The position numbers and the translations under genes are program-made. From NCBI RefSeq assembly GCF_001650495.1, contig NZ_LWCS01000015.1, positions 62,001-126,000 of the forward strand: a stretch of 64,000 nucleotides of DNA, read 5' to 3'. Numbering within the stretch: position 1 is the stretch's first letter; each line of letters begins with the position of its first letter. This document shows positions 19,194 to 28,424 of the stretch, piece by piece. The notes beneath the pieces are model-generated. The model worked only from the letters and a program-made list of their open reading frames with translations, had not been told where the DNA came from and did no database searches. Source of the stretch: Mycolicibacterium iranicum. Lineage in GTDB: Bacteria > Actinomycetota > Actinomycetes > Mycobacteriales > Mycobacteriaceae.

Positions 19194-20345
19194 TCACCCA
19201 ACCCTTCTCGCCGACGAGGACATGTTTGCGCGCGGTTTCTGGGCGCTTGGCCTGGGATAGCGCAGCAACGCCGCGATGCCGCCGGCCAGCGCCGTCACGG
19301 CGTCGCAGCGCACCACCGTCGAACCCGTCGCGACTGCTACGTAGGGCAGCGCCTCGTCAGCCAAAGCGATCCGGCGCGGCGCCTCGGCCACCTCCGACAG
19401 CGAATCAGCATCAGCAGCGACGGCGGTCAAGGCCTCTCCGGACACGACCGTGGCGTTGCCGAGGTCGCCGACGAGTAGGACGTCGACGGCCCCGTCCCGC
19501 AACGCCGAGCAGACAGCCGGAAGTCCCTGAACCGCGAAACCGGATGCCCGGGATCGTTCTTCCTCGAATCGTGCGACGACGGTATTCCTCGCGTCGTGCG
19601 CGCGACGCGCCAACTCCTCGTCGATCAACGCCTCGACATCGTGTTCCGGTGTGCGTCCGCCGCGCGCACCGGCCGGGAGAAACACGACGCGGTCTGCTAC
19701 CCGCCGCGGCAGGGCTGAGGCGACGTCGGTGCGCGCTCGCACTTCGCCGCAGACAAGCACCAGTTCGGCCTGTGATTCGTCAACGATTGTGGTGATTCTC
19801 GCGGCGATGGTCCTGACGTTGGTCCGGATCGCCTCGTCGGTGGTGTGCTGCAGGTCGCCGTAGCCGTTCCAGCCTGCGGTCGTCGGCTTGTGCACCTGAA
19901 ATGACTGGCCCTCCACAACTTCCGTGCGGATACCGGCGTCGCTGTGGATCGAGAGCTCCGCGCCGAGATGATCTACGGAAGCAAACACGAAGGGAGGTTT
20001 GAAGGCGCCGAACTCGAAGAGCGGCAGGAGGTAGGGGTAATCGGAAACGCGCAGGTGAGTGACGGGCAGCGGGTTGTCCAGCGGTTCGTTGAGCACCACC
20101 CCTTCGCGTCCCGCGATGACCGCGCGGCCTTTCCGGCCGACTCCGGTGCGGCTGTACAGAACCGCTCGTTCGACCGCTCCCACGACGTGCTCGCTCAACC
20201 CACTGTCTTCCAGATGGCGGCGGATCGCCGACCATCGCGATTGCGCCTGTTTCTGGGCATCAGCGGTGTTGCGGGTGTCATCGACGTACAGCGACACGAA
20301 CGGCCCCTGGGCGTCGGCGATCCTTCGGAGACGGTCAGCGTCCAT
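19194..20345 (-). CDS. Rv2629-like eRF1-related (baeRF-type) protein
   Basis: A 383-residue protein resembling M. tuberculosis Rv2629 (374 residues, DosR regulon). It opens with LRRIADAQGPFVSLYVDDTRNT and carries ELVLVCGEVRARTDVASALP and the late DVLLVGDLGNATVV stretch, fitting bacterial/archaeal eRF1-like proteins proposed to act on stalled or hibernating ribosomes. The start overlaps the upstream reductase gene by 11 bp. A role in translation is inferred from the family; no catalytic GGQ motif is visible. Confidence 0.78.
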   Translation of the reverse strand: MDADRLRRIADAQGPFVSLYVDDTRNTADAQKQAQSRWSAIRRHLEDSGLSEHVVGAVERAVLYSRTGVGRKGRAVIAGREGVVLNEPLDNPLPVTHLRVSDYPYLLPLFEFGAFKPPFVFASVDHLGAELSIHSDAGIRTEVVEGQSFQVHKPTTAGWNGYGDLQHTTDEAIRTNVRTIAARITTIVDESQAELVLVCGEVRARTDVASALPRRVADRVVFLPAGARGGRTPEHDVEALIDEELARRAHDARNTVVARFEEERSRASGFAVQGLPAVCSALRDGAVDVLLVGDLGNATVVSGEALTAVAADADSLSEVAEAPRRIALADEALPYVAVATGSTVVRCDAVTALAGGIAALLRYPRPSAQKPRANMSSSARRVG

Positions 20346-20790
20346 GATCCTCCTCCACGTCATCGGAGTGGGTCCCGGTCTCGGCGTCGGTCTGGACGTC
20401 GAACTTGACGTAGTCGGTGATCCCGAAGCGCGTGAAAGCGCGGCTGCGGCGGCTGGACAACTGCTGTGCCGCCGCCTCGGTGCTGATGATCCGGGGGTTT
20501 GCGACATGAAAGGACGAACCGCCGACATCGATGGTCGCGTGGTTCTCGGCAATCACATTGCGCAGCCAATCCACCTCGGTGCCGTAGGGCAGAGGAACGA
20601 TGAATCCGTCTGTGACCCGCTCGGCGACAACGGGGGTCACACGTTTCCTGCCGGAGGTGCGCCCGGTGTGGTGGATCGCCGCGGCGTACCAGTGCTTGCG
20701 ACCTGCCAGCCGCAACATCGCGGGATTGAGGAAGTGCTTGTTGAACTGCCGCACCGCATCGGTTACGGCGTGTCCGGTCTTGTTCGGCAT
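20335..20790 (-). CDS. Deazaflavin (F420)-dependent nitroreductase family protein
   Basis: A 151-residue Ddn-type split-barrel protein. Motifs are HHTGRTSGRKRVTPVV and VPLPYGTEVDWLRNVIAENHATI, where the family binds F420. It would use reduced F420 to reduce quinones or nitro compounds at the membrane or in the cytosol. The start MPNKTGHAVTD gives normal family length. It heads an operon with the Rv2629-like and ANTAR-only genes and is divergent from the acyl-CoA synthetase operon, with one DosR box between. Confidence 0.85.
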   Translation of the reverse strand: MPNKTGHAVTDAVRQFNKHFLNPAMLRLAGRKHWYAAAIHHTGRTSGRKRVTPVVAERVTDGFIVPLPYGTEVDWLRNVIAENHATIDVGGSSFHVANPRIISTEAAAQQLSSRRSRAFTRFGITDYVKFDVQTDAETGTHSDDVEEDHGR

Positions 20791-20872
20791 CGCTCGATCC
20801 TCATCAAGCCCGTGGTGGGGCCCACAGGGCCAAGCGGACATCGATCGAGTGACCTAAGGCCTCAGTCGCGTA

Positions 20873-20892
20873 GTGGGGACTTTCGTCCCTAT
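20873..20892. promoter_or_regulatory. DosR box in divergent promoter of two operons
   Basis: gtggggactttcgtccctat: GGGACTTTCGTCCC is the best DosR palindrome in the window. It lies 60 bp before the gene at 20952 (plus) and 83 bp before the reductase gene (minus), so one box may drive both operons. Confidence 0.82.
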
Positions 20893-20951
20893 CGCGACGG
20901 GATGTGTGTGGAAAACGATGAGTCCCGCCCACTGTTCCCGGAGGTGCGAAC

Positions 20952-21218
20952 ATGTCCATGCCGAGCGCGCGGATCGTCCTGACTCAGAGCCAGCTCGACG
21001 ACGTGGCGTGGCAGTTCCTCCGGTCGGAATTCACCGGCGAGGTCTACGCGCAGTGGCCCATCGACCGTCGCCTCGACGTGTTTCTTCTGCACCGCGGTTA
21101 CCGACGATTACACGACGACGGATCTGCCTACAGTGCATTGCTTGACCGCGTGATGGCCAATCTTCCTGTCGCGGCCCGCATCGGATTGCTTCCGCCGAAG
21201 ACTGTCACAGCGCCATGA
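20952..21218 (+). CDS. Small protein of unknown function, first gene of dehydrogenase operon
   Basis: An 88-residue protein with no recognised domain. It has a helix-rich middle ([29 protein letters not shown]) and no membrane segment. The ATG has GGAGG ten bases upstream. Its stop overlaps the acyl-CoA synthetase start (ATGA), so it is co-translated with that enzyme and may be an accessory subunit or regulator; that is inference from position only. Confidence 0.7.
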   Translation: MSMPSARIVLTQSQLDDVAWQFLRSEFTGEVYAQWPIDRRLDVFLLHRGYRRLHDDGSAYSALLDRVMANLPVAARIGLLPPKTVTAP

Positions 21219-23014
21219 CCGTGATTCGCAAGACAGCCGACGACTGGGCAGTCACCCCGAATTTCGTTGATTACGCGAAGACTCGGGCCGAGTTCACGTG
21301 GTCAGCCGCCCCGAATGTCTGTTCCGGTATGGAAGCTGGACGCTGCAACATCGCCTACGCTGCGGTCGACCGGCACGCCGCCGGACTGCTCGCGTCACGT
21401 ACCGCGCTGCGCTTCGTCTCGGTTACCGGTGGGGACGGCACCCTCGCGACCAGCGACCTCAGCTATCGCGATCTCGGCCGCCTCACGCGGAAGTTCACGA
21501 ACGTCTTACGTTCGGTCGGTGTGGGCAAAGGGGAGCGGGTGTTCACCCTGCTCGGCCGCTGCCCGGAGCTCTACGTCACCATTCTCGGCACCCTGCGCAA
21601 CGGTAGCGTGGTCTCGCCGCTGTTCTCAGCATTCGGGCCGGAGCCTGTCGCCACCCGTCTGCGCATCGGCGAGGGAGCCGTCCTGGTAACCACCAAGGCC
21701 CTCTACCGCAGGAAGATCGCGCAGATTCGGGACAGCCTGACGTCGCTGCGGCACGTGTTCATCATCGACGACCACAGCGTCGACGACGGCGAACCGGGGA
21801 CGCTGGGCTTCTGGCGCTCGATGGATGCGGCTGTCGACGACGCGCCTATCGAACCCACGACAGCCGACGACCCGGCGCTACTGCACTTCACCAGTGGCAC
21901 GACCGGTACTCCCAAGGGCGCTCTCCACGTCCACGGTGCCGTCACGATGCACTACGTGACCGGGTCCTACGCACTGGACCTCCATGATGACGACATCTAT
22001 TGGTGCACCGCTGATCCCGGATGGGTGACGGGAATGTCCTACGGTGTCATCGCCCCCCTCGTGCACGGCGTCACCTCGGTGGTCGACGAGGGCGAGTTCG
22101 ATGCACAGCGTTGGTACCGCATCCTGGAAACCCAGGGAGTCACCGTGTGGTACACCGCTCCGACTGCGATCAGGATGCTGGTCAAGGCCGGAGCCGACCT
22201 GGTGTCGGACTTCCGGTTCCCACGCTTGCGCTTCGTCGCCAGCGTCGGGGAACCACTCAACGCGGAGGCGGTCTGGTGGGGGAAACGGGTGCTGGGATTG
22301 CCGATCCACGACAACTGGTGGCAGACCGAGACGGGCGGCATCATGATCGCCAACACACCGGCCTTCGACATCAAGCCGGGTTCCATGGGCCGGCCTCTGC
22401 CCGGAGTCGAGGCGTTCGTCGTCCGCCGCCGATCGGACGGGTCGGTGGAGGTACTCGAGCGCCCCGACGTCGAGGGCGAGCTGGCGCTGAAGCCGACGTG
22501 GCCCTCCATATTCCGTGGATACCTGCATGAAGAGGGGCGCTACCGTAAGACTTTCGCTGACGGTTTCTATCTGACCGGCGACATCGTCAAGCGGGACGCC
22601 GACGGGTACTTCTGGTTCGTCGGACGCGCCGATGACGTCATCAAGTCCGCGGGCCATCTGATCGGCCCGTTCGAGGTCGAGAATGCCCTCACAGACCACC
22701 CGGCGGTGGCCGAGGCAGCGGTGATCGGTGTGCCTGACCCCACCGTGGGTGAGGTGGTGAAGGCTTTCGTGACACTCAAGGATCGATACCGACCTGACGA
22801 GGCGCTGAAGCGCGAACTGATGGCTCTCGCACGGACAAAGCTCGGCGCAGCGGTTGCTCCGAAGAGCATCGAAATCGTCGACTCGTTACCGCACACACGC
22901 AGCGGGAAAATCATGCGCAGACTTCTGAAGTCCAGAGAGCTCGGGCTTCCCGAGGGAGACACCTCCACGATCGAAGGCGCCGAAGGTACGGGCGCGAAGG
23001 CTGTGACGTCGTGA
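21215..23014 (+). CDS. Acetyl/acyl-CoA synthetase (AMP-forming)
   Basis: A 599-residue ANL-superfamily ligase with the phosphate loop [14 protein letters not shown], the WWQTETGG adenylate motif, YLTGD and the C-terminal catalytic lysine in [10 protein letters not shown]. It resembles acetyl-CoA synthetases associated with acetoin or 2-oxoacid dehydrogenase clusters. It activates acetate or a short acid with ATP and CoA, or runs in reverse to yield ATP. It overlaps both neighbours by 4 bp in an operon behind a strong DosR box. Exact substrate is unknown. Confidence 0.86.
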   Translation: MTVIRKTADDWAVTPNFVDYAKTRAEFTWSAAPNVCSGMEAGRCNIAYAAVDRHAAGLLASRTALRFVSVTGGDGTLATSDLSYRDLGRLTRKFTNVLRSVGVGKGERVFTLLGRCPELYVTILGTLRNGSVVSPLFSAFGPEPVATRLRIGEGAVLVTTKALYRRKIAQIRDSLTSLRHVFIIDDHSVDDGEPGTLGFWRSMDAAVDDAPIEPTTADDPALLHFTSGTTGTPKGALHVHGAVTMHYVTGSYALDLHDDDIYWCTADPGWVTGMSYGVIAPLVHGVTSVVDEGEFDAQRWYRILETQGVTVWYTAPTAIRMLVKAGADLVSDFRFPRLRFVASVGEPLNAEAVWWGKRVLGLPIHDNWWQTETGGIMIANTPAFDIKPGSMGRPLPGVEAFVVRRRSDGSVEVLERPDVEGELALKPTWPSIFRGYLHEEGRYRKTFADGFYLTGDIVKRDADGYFWFVGRADDVIKSAGHLIGPFEVENALTDHPAVAEAAVIGVPDPTVGEVVKAFVTLKDRYRPDEALKRELMALARTKLGAAVAPKSIEIVDSLPHTRSGKIMRRLLKSRELGLPEGDTSTIEGAEGTGAKAVTS

Positions 23015-23988
23015 TGGACCGTGATGTCGCCTATGGCCTCCTTTCGGACATGATCCGAGTGCGTCGGATGGAGGAGAAATGCGCAGAACTCTACGGTGAG
23101 AGCAAGATTCGTGGCTTCCTGCACCTCTATGTCGGTCAAGAAGCTGTCGCGGCGGGGTCCCTGCGAGCACTCGACGCGCAGGACGCCGTCGTCGCGACCT
23201 ATCGCGAACACGCCCACGCGCTGCTGCGCGGAGTGCCCATGACGTCCATCATGGCCGAGATGTTCGGCAAACAGCAGGGATGTTCACGGGGGCGCGGCGG
23301 TTCAATGCATCTGTTCGATGCCTCCAGACGGTTCTACGGCGGAAACGCCATCGTCGCGGGTGGACTGCCCCTGGCGGTCGGCCTGGCACTCGCGGACGCT
23401 CAACTCGGACATCCCCGCGTCACCGCCTGCTACTTCGGCGACGGCGCCGTTGCCGAAGGCGCGTTCCACGAATCGCTGAACATGGCGGCACTGTGGCGAC
23501 TTCCCGTTCTTTTCTGCTGCGAGAACAACCTTTACGCGATGGGCACCGCCCTGGAGCGTGCGCAGTCGCAGGTCGATCTGACCGTCAAGGCCGCCGCCTA
23601 CAGCGTGCCGACCCGCGCGGTCGACGGCATGGACGTTGCGGAATGCAGGGCGGTGGCCCAAGAAGCTGTCGACCACATCCGGACAGTCGGTGGACCCTTT
23701 TTCGTGGAGTTCCGCACGTATCGATTCCGGGCCCACTCGATGTTCGATCCTGAGTTATACCGGGCCAGAGGCGAAGTCGATGAATGGCGGGGTCGCGACC
23801 CGATCAGTACGTTCGCGGATCGAAGTGTGGGCGAGGGATCGCTGAACGCAGACGACATCGACGCCATCGAGAAGGCTGTTGATGCCGAGATCGCGGAAGC
23901 TGTGGAGTTCGCCGAGGCCGGTACTTGGGAAGACGTCGCCGATCTCGCGAAGGACGTCCTGACGCCGGCGGGGGAGGAGGCGCGATGA
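23011..23988 (+). CDS. 2-oxoacid/acetoin dehydrogenase E1 alpha subunit
   Basis: A 325-residue thiamine diphosphate-dependent subunit. It has [16 protein letters not shown] (34-49), the RGRGGSMH active-site loop (94-100) and the ThDP motif [15 protein letters not shown] to CENN (143-173). With E1 beta it decarboxylates pyruvate, acetoin or a branched 2-oxoacid and transfers the acyl group to lipoyl-E2. GTG 23011 overlaps the synthetase stop; ATG 23014 is an alternative start one codon later. Its order, next to E1 beta and E2, is typical. Confidence 0.9.
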   Translation: MMDRDVAYGLLSDMIRVRRMEEKCAELYGESKIRGFLHLYVGQEAVAAGSLRALDAQDAVVATYREHAHALLRGVPMTSIMAEMFGKQQGCSRGRGGSMHLFDASRRFYGGNAIVAGGLPLAVGLALADAQLGHPRVTACYFGDGAVAEGAFHESLNMAALWRLPVLFCCENNLYAMGTALERAQSQVDLTVKAAAYSVPTRAVDGMDVAECRAVAQEAVDHIRTVGGPFFVEFRTYRFRAHSMFDPELYRARGEVDEWRGRDPISTFADRSVGEGSLNADDIDAIEKAVDAEIAEAVEFAEAGTWEDVADLAKDVLTPAGEEAR

Positions 23989-24962
23989 AAACGACCTACC
24001 GCGCAGCAGTCCACGATGCGATCCGCGAGGCTCTGCTCGCAGACCCCCGCGTGATGCTGCTGGGTGAAGACGTCGGCCGCTACGGCGGCACCTACGCGGT
24101 GTCGAAGGGGTTGCTCGATGAATTCGGCCCTGAGCGGGTACGCGACACCCCCTTGTCCGAACTGGGCTTCGTGGGAGTGGGAATCGGTGCGGCCCTCGGG
24201 GGCCTGCGTCCCATCGTCGAGGTCATGACCGTGAACTTCAGCTTGCTGGCACTGGATCAGATCGTCAACACCGCGGCGGCGCTGCGTCACATGTCCGGTG
24301 GCCAGTTCTCGGTGCCCCTGGTGATCAGGATGGCGACAGGCGCCGGCCGGCAATTGGCGGCGCAACATTCCCACAGTCTCGAATGCTGGTATGCCCACAT
24401 CCCCGGTATCAAGGTCGTCGCCCCGGCGACAGTGGAAGATGCCCACGGCATGCTGACAGCTGCGTTGGCGGACCCGGATCCGGTGATCGTGTTCGAGCAT
24501 GTGCAGCTCTACAACACATCGGTTGACATGGATGGCTGGCAACCCGCTGACATCGCACGGGCGGCAGTTCGCCGCCGTGGTTCTGACGCGACGGTGATCA
24601 CCTACGGGGGATCCCTGCCCAAAACGCTGGACGCCGCCGACGAACTGGCATCCGAGGGTATCGACTGCGAGGTCATCGACTTGCGAGTGTTACGGCCGCT
24701 GGACTTCGAGACGGTCGCCGAATCTGTTCGCCGGACACACCGCGCGCTGATTGTCGACGAGGCGTGGCGCACGGGCAGCCTCGCCGCAGAGATCAGCGCG
24801 CAGATTGTTGAGAATGTGTTCTTCGATCTCGACGCGCCGATCGCACGGGTCTGTAGCGAAGAAGTGCCCATACCGTACGCCAGGCACCTCGAAGAGGCGG
24901 CACTCCCGCAGCGGGACGACATCACCGCGGCGGTCAGGAACTTGTTCGGGGAGCAGCGGTGA
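23985..24962 (+). CDS. 2-oxoacid/acetoin dehydrogenase E1 beta subunit
   Basis: A 325-residue partner of E1 alpha. It shows [45 protein letters not shown], and the C-terminal transketolase segment [18 protein letters not shown]. The start is ATG 23985, preceded by GGGGGAGGAGG and overlapping the E1 alpha stop by 4 bp. Together the subunits form the heterotetrameric decarboxylase. Whether pyruvate or acetoin is the substrate cannot be read from the sequence. Confidence 0.9.
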   Translation: MKTTYRAAVHDAIREALLADPRVMLLGEDVGRYGGTYAVSKGLLDEFGPERVRDTPLSELGFVGVGIGAALGGLRPIVEVMTVNFSLLALDQIVNTAAALRHMSGGQFSVPLVIRMATGAGRQLAAQHSHSLECWYAHIPGIKVVAPATVEDAHGMLTAALADPDPVIVFEHVQLYNTSVDMDGWQPADIARAAVRRRGSDATVITYGGSLPKTLDAADELASEGIDCEVIDLRVLRPLDFETVAESVRRTHRALIVDEAWRTGSLAAEISAQIVENVFFDLDAPIARVCSEEVPIPYARHLEEAALPQRDDITAAVRNLFGEQR

Positions 24963-26107
24963 TCGAGTTCGCGATGCCTGCCCTCGGATCCGACATGGAT
25001 GAGGGAACGCTGAACGAGTGGCTGGTGAAACCGGGGGACACGGTGACCCGCGGTCAGGTCGTGGCGGTCGTCGAAACCACCAAAGCTGCTGTGGAGGTGG
25101 AATGCTGGCACGACGGCACGGTCGAGGAACTCCTCGTGCCGGTCGGACAGACTGTCTCGGTCGGCACACCGATGGCACGACTGGTCGAACCGGGGCAAGT
25201 CGCAACGCCATCCGCTACAACAGAGCGTGCGGCGGAACCGGCCGCGGCGCGGCCGCCGGCGGAACCGACGCATCGGCGTTGGGTTTCGCCTGCCGCGCGG
25301 CGCCTGGCGGCATCACTGGGTGTCGACCTCGACAGCATCACCGGCAGCGGTCCGCAAGGCGCAGTGACCATCGCCGACGTGGAACACGCCGCCGCCCAGG
25401 TATCGAAGCCGTCTCCCCAACCTGCAGCGGAGCAGCGAGGCGCTGCGATGAGACGGTCCATCGCCGCCGCGATGGGACGGTCCAAGCGTGAGATCCCGCA
25501 CTACTACCTCACCGACGAGATCATTCTGGACACCGCGCTGCGCTGGCTGACCGAGCGCAACGCCGCCTGCTCGGTCACCGAGCGGGTTTTGCCTGCGGCC
25601 CTCTACATCAAGGCTGTCGGTGTCGCTGCACGCCGCTTCGAAGACCTCAACGGATACTGGGTAGACGACGAGTTCCGCGCTGGCCGCGGCGTGCACGTCG
25701 GAGTCGCGATCTCCTTACGCGGCGGAGGCCTTGTAGCGCCGGCCCTCCACGACGTCCCGGACAAGAAGCTCGACGCGTTGATGGCCGACCTCACCGACCT
25801 CGTGGCACGCGCTCGTGCGGGAACCTTACGCAGCTCCGAAATGTCGGACCCCACGATCACCGTGACCAACCTCGGAGACCGCAGCGTCGACGGCGTCTAC
25901 GGCATCATCTATCCACCGCAAGTGGCTCTGGTCGGCTTCGGCAAACAGGCGCAGCGCGTGTGCGCGGTGGATGGCGGCATCCGCATAGCCAACACGGTGC
26001 ACGCGACGCTTGCCGCCGATCACCGCGCCAGCGACGGCCATCGTGGCGCGATGTTCCTTGCCGCGATCAACGAAATGCTCCAAGATCCAGAACAACTCGA
26101 GAAGTGA
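24959..26107 (+). CDS. Dihydrolipoamide acyltransferase (E2)
   Basis: A 382-residue E2 with one lipoyl domain (1-77; lipoylated Lys42 in [10 protein letters not shown]), an E3-binding domain (about 105-140, [16 protein letters not shown]) and a catalytic domain ending in the active-site DHRASDGH. It passes acyl groups from E1 to CoA. It is shorter than most E2s because it has a single lipoyl domain and short linkers. GTG 24959 overlaps the E1 beta stop. No E3 (lipoamide dehydrogenase) gene is in the window, so a housekeeping E3 must serve. Confidence 0.9.
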   Translation: MIEFAMPALGSDMDEGTLNEWLVKPGDTVTRGQVVAVVETTKAAVEVECWHDGTVEELLVPVGQTVSVGTPMARLVEPGQVATPSATTERAAEPAAARPPAEPTHRRWVSPAARRLAASLGVDLDSITGSGPQGAVTIADVEHAAAQVSKPSPQPAAEQRGAAMRRSIAAAMGRSKREIPHYYLTDEIILDTALRWLTERNAACSVTERVLPAALYIKAVGVAARRFEDLNGYWVDDEFRAGRGVHVGVAISLRGGGLVAPALHDVPDKKLDALMADLTDLVARARAGTLRSSEMSDPTITVTNLGDRSVDGVYGIIYPPQVALVGFGKQAQRVCAVDGGIRIANTVHATLAADHRASDGHRGAMFLAAINEMLQDPEQLEK

Positions 26108-26112
26108 CACCG

Positions 26113-26367
26113 ATGCGGACACGGCAAGACATTCGCGGCGACATCATGTCGGTGCTGACAAAGATCGCCCCCGAGGTGGATCCCGACGACATCGACGATG
26201 AGGTGCTGCTGCGTGAGCAGGTCGACCTCGACTCGATGGACTGGCTGAACTTCCTTGTGGGAATTCACAACCGGTTGCAGATCGACATCCCGGAATCCGA
26301 CTACGCACAGCTTCGAACCTTGGCAGACGTCGTGGAGTACGTGGATGTGCGGTCAGGTTCACGATGA
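26113..26367 (+). CDS. Stand-alone acyl carrier protein
   Basis: An 84-residue acidic four-helix carrier protein. The phosphopantetheine site is Ser41 in VDLDSMDWLNFL, a variant of the usual DSL motif; the opening IMSVLTKIAPEVDPDDI and the closing LRTLADVVEYV are typical. It starts 5 bp after the E2 stop, so an acyl group made by the dehydrogenase or the acyl-CoA synthetase may be loaded on it. An ACP in this type of operon is unusual. Partner enzymes are unknown. Confidence 0.82.
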   Translation: MRTRQDIRGDIMSVLTKIAPEVDPDDIDDEVLLREQVDLDSMDWLNFLVGIHNRLQIDIPESDYAQLRTLADVVEYVDVRSGSR

Positions 26368-26788
26368 CACGGGGCAGTCGGACGACTGCTGGGTAGTTGC
26401 GGTTCTGACCGACGAACCGCGTTCTGCCGAGGTGTTGAGCGCGGCGTTCCGCGAAGCCGCCGTGCGTGGTGCAGCAGTCATGGTCTTGGCTCCCCCCGGT
26501 GGGGATGCGCAGTGGATAGCGGAGTGGATCGACCAGGATCCAGAGCATGAAATCGACCCCCGATGTGATATCTGGGTCTTACCGGCGCCCACCGATGTTC
26601 TCGATCTATTGCTCACCAAACCCGACTTCGAGCATGTCGTCGTCACCTCTGACGACAACGCCACTCTGGTCGGCGCCTTCGCTCGATGCATCGAAAGCGG
26701 CGCAATGCCAGAGAATTTCTCGTTGATCGTGGTGCCACGCACCGCACAGTCGGCTGTAACGAACAGCAGTGAAACATGCGTCGTGTAG
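26345..26788 (+). CDS. USP-like protein of unknown function
   Basis: A 147-residue protein whose ATG lies 23 bp inside the acyl carrier protein gene. VVAVLTDEPRSAEVLSAAFREAAVRGAAVMVLAPP resembles the first strand and helix of a universal stress protein fold, but the ATP-binding GSRG/GSHG loop is absent. It may be a degenerate non-nucleotide-binding USP. It is the last gene of the operon starting at 20952. The identification is structural intuition, not a clear family match. Confidence 0.55.
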   Translation: MCGQVHDDTGQSDDCWVVAVLTDEPRSAEVLSAAFREAAVRGAAVMVLAPPGGDAQWIAEWIDQDPEHEIDPRCDIWVLPAPTDVLDLLLTKPDFEHVVVTSDDNATLVGAFARCIESGAMPENFSLIVVPRTAQSAVTNSSETCVV

Positions 26789-26908
26789 GCGCCCACCCAG
26801 CCCGGGCGGTATGGTCCTTTCTTCGGCACCCTTGTGCCACATGGGCGCTGCGCGCCTCGAACGAGCGCTTGGTCAGCCCCCAGCCCGGCTCACCTGTGGC
26901 GACTTCGG

Positions 26909-26928
26909 ATAGGTCCTTTCGGCCCTAG
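26909..26928. promoter_or_regulatory. DosR box upstream of Rv1738-like gene
   Basis: ataggtcctttcggccctag: half-sites GGTCC and GGCCCT around TTTC. It lies 56-75 bp before the start at 26984. The surrounding 26789-26983 stretch has no gene. Confidence 0.7.
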
Positions 26929-26983
26929 TAGCGCTGAATCGGCGCACCTATCGTGATGTCGAGGCAAACGAGGGGAGTGCGCG

Positions 26984-27262
26984 ATGACGGAATCGAGGAG
27001 CCAACCGAGAGAATGGGCCGTCGGTGTCTGCGTCGACGAGCACGACGACCACACGCACGCGACCGCCTGGTTGGTGTGGGATGACAGAGATGTCACGGGC
27101 GTCGGCTTGGCCAGACGCAATCCCGAAGACCAGGACGTGCCGGCGATCGGAGACGAGCTCGCGGTCGCACGCGCACTCTCCGATCTGTCGCGTCGTCTGC
27201 TGGCCTTGACGGCGCAAGACATTGAAAGCGTCACACATGAACACGTGGTGTCCCTCGACTGA
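26984..27262 (+). CDS. DUF1876 protein, Rv1738/Rv2632c homologue
   Basis: A 92-residue protein closely matching Rv1738 of the M. tuberculosis DosR regulon: V.VDEHDDHTHATAWLVWDD, VGVGLARRNPEDQDVPAIGDEL, AVARALSDLSRRLL. Structural work on Rv1738 found similarity to ribosome hibernation promoting factors, so a role in silencing ribosomes during dormancy is plausible. A DosR box is present upstream. The start ATG 26984 follows GAGGGG. Confidence 0.9.
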   Translation: MTESRSQPREWAVGVCVDEHDDHTHATAWLVWDDRDVTGVGLARRNPEDQDVPAIGDELAVARALSDLSRRLLALTAQDIESVTHEHVVSLD

Positions 27263-27349
27263 CCACGATTCGTGTGATGTGTACGCGCTGTGGAAGAGCT
27301 GAAATCGGCGACGGGCCGCCACCGCCCGGCATGACGACCGGCACCCGAG

Positions 27350-27369
27350 GACGGGACCAACGGCCCTAA
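27350..27369. promoter_or_regulatory. DosR-like box upstream of small membrane peptide and USP
   Basis: gacgggaccaacggccctaa: GGGACCAACGGCCC with the same half-sites as the box before dosR. It lies about 70 bp before the 30-residue ORF at 27438. Confidence 0.65.
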
Positions 27370-27437
27370 TGTCGTTGCTTTGCAACCCGTAGCGTAAGCC
27401 GCGAAGCGCCCGGTTCCTGCGACGACGAGGAGGAGTC

Positions 27438-27530
27438 ATGGACTGGCCGACCGCCGCTGTGCTGATCGCCATCGTCGTTGCGGTGATGGCAGTCGCGACT
27501 ACCTACATCGCCGGCCGCTACTTGGAGTGA
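27438..27530 (+). CDS. 30-residue single-helix membrane peptide
   Basis: The ORF encodes MDWPTAAVLIAIVVAVMAVA and ten more residues ending in AGRYLE: one hydrophobic helix with short polar ends. The ribosome site GAGGAGGAG, with a short spacer, is excellent, and the next gene starts only 12 bp after the stop. These points support real translation. Size and form recall KdpF-type regulatory peptides, but the sequence is not KdpF. Function unknown; it probably binds a membrane partner induced with the USP. Confidence 0.65.
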   Translation: MDWPTAAVLIAIVVAVMAVATTYIAGRYLE

Positions 27531-27542
27531 GGGGGAACCACC

Positions 27543-28424
27543 ATGGGTGAAGGATCCCGGTACGGCATCCTGGTGGGTGTCGACGGCTCCCGGGAATCGG
27601 CAGCGGCGGTCCGGTGGGCGGCACTCGAGGCCCAGCTTTTCGGTGTGCCCCTCACGCTGATGTGTGTGGTGACGCCGGTGTCCGTGAGATGGCCGGTAGG
27701 CCCGCTGCAGGAAACTATCAGCGAATTCGAACGGCAGAACGCCGAGCAAGCGCTGAACTCTGCTCGCGAGGAGGCGTTGTCGGTGTCCGCCGCGGGCAAG
27801 TCGATCGATGTCCGCGCCGAACTTCAGCGAGGCCCGACACTGCCCGCACTCATCGATGCCTCCAAGGAGGCGCAGATGACCGTCGTCGGTAGCCGCGGGA
27901 TGGGTACTGTGAAACGACTGGTCATGGGCTCGGTCAGTACCGGTCTCGTCCACCATGCGCACGGGCCGATCACAGTCGTACACAGTAGATCCGGTGAGCT
28001 GCCCGATTCCGGTTTGCCGATCCTGCTCGGAATCGACGGATCGCCGGCGTCGGAGGCAGCCACCGCGGTCGCGTTCGAAGAGGCGGCCAGGCGAGGCGTT
28101 GTTCTTCTCGCCGCGCACGTGTGGAGCGTCGGATACGGAATTCCCCTGGAGGGTGCCGACTTACGCGGATACGAGCAGCAGGCCGAGGAAACTCTCGCAC
28201 AGCGTCTGGCCGGCTGGCAGGAGCGCTATCCGAACGTCGACGTCCAGCGTCACGTCGAGTTCGACGAACCGGCTCGATGGCTTGTCGAGAAATCCCGCAC
28301 CGCCCAATTGGTGGTGCTGGGTAGTCACGGTCGCGGCGGGTTCACCGGCATGCTGCTCGGATCGATCAGCTCAGCTGTGGCACAGTCGGTGAGCATCCCG
28401 CTAACGGTGGTTCGCCCGAGATGA
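27543..28424 (+). CDS. Tandem universal stress protein
   Basis: A 293-residue protein with two USP domains (about 7-145 and 155-292). Both have the nucleotide site: VGVDGS with GSRGMGTVKRLVMGSVS, and LGIDGS with GSHGRGGFTGMLLGSIS. It is probably ATP-binding and dimeric, acting in hypoxic growth arrest. It follows the 30-residue membrane peptide and overlaps the next gene by 4 bp, so three genes share one DosR-controlled transcript. Confidence 0.93.
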   Translation: MGEGSRYGILVGVDGSRESAAAVRWAALEAQLFGVPLTLMCVVTPVSVRWPVGPLQETISEFERQNAEQALNSAREEALSVSAAGKSIDVRAELQRGPTLPALIDASKEAQMTVVGSRGMGTVKRLVMGSVSTGLVHHAHGPITVVHSRSGELPDSGLPILLGIDGSPASEAATAVAFEEAARRGVVLLAAHVWSVGYGIPLEGADLRGYEQQAEETLAQRLAGWQERYPNVDVQRHVEFDEPARWLVEKSRTAQLVVLGSHGRGGFTGMLLGSISSAVAQSVSIPLTVVRPR

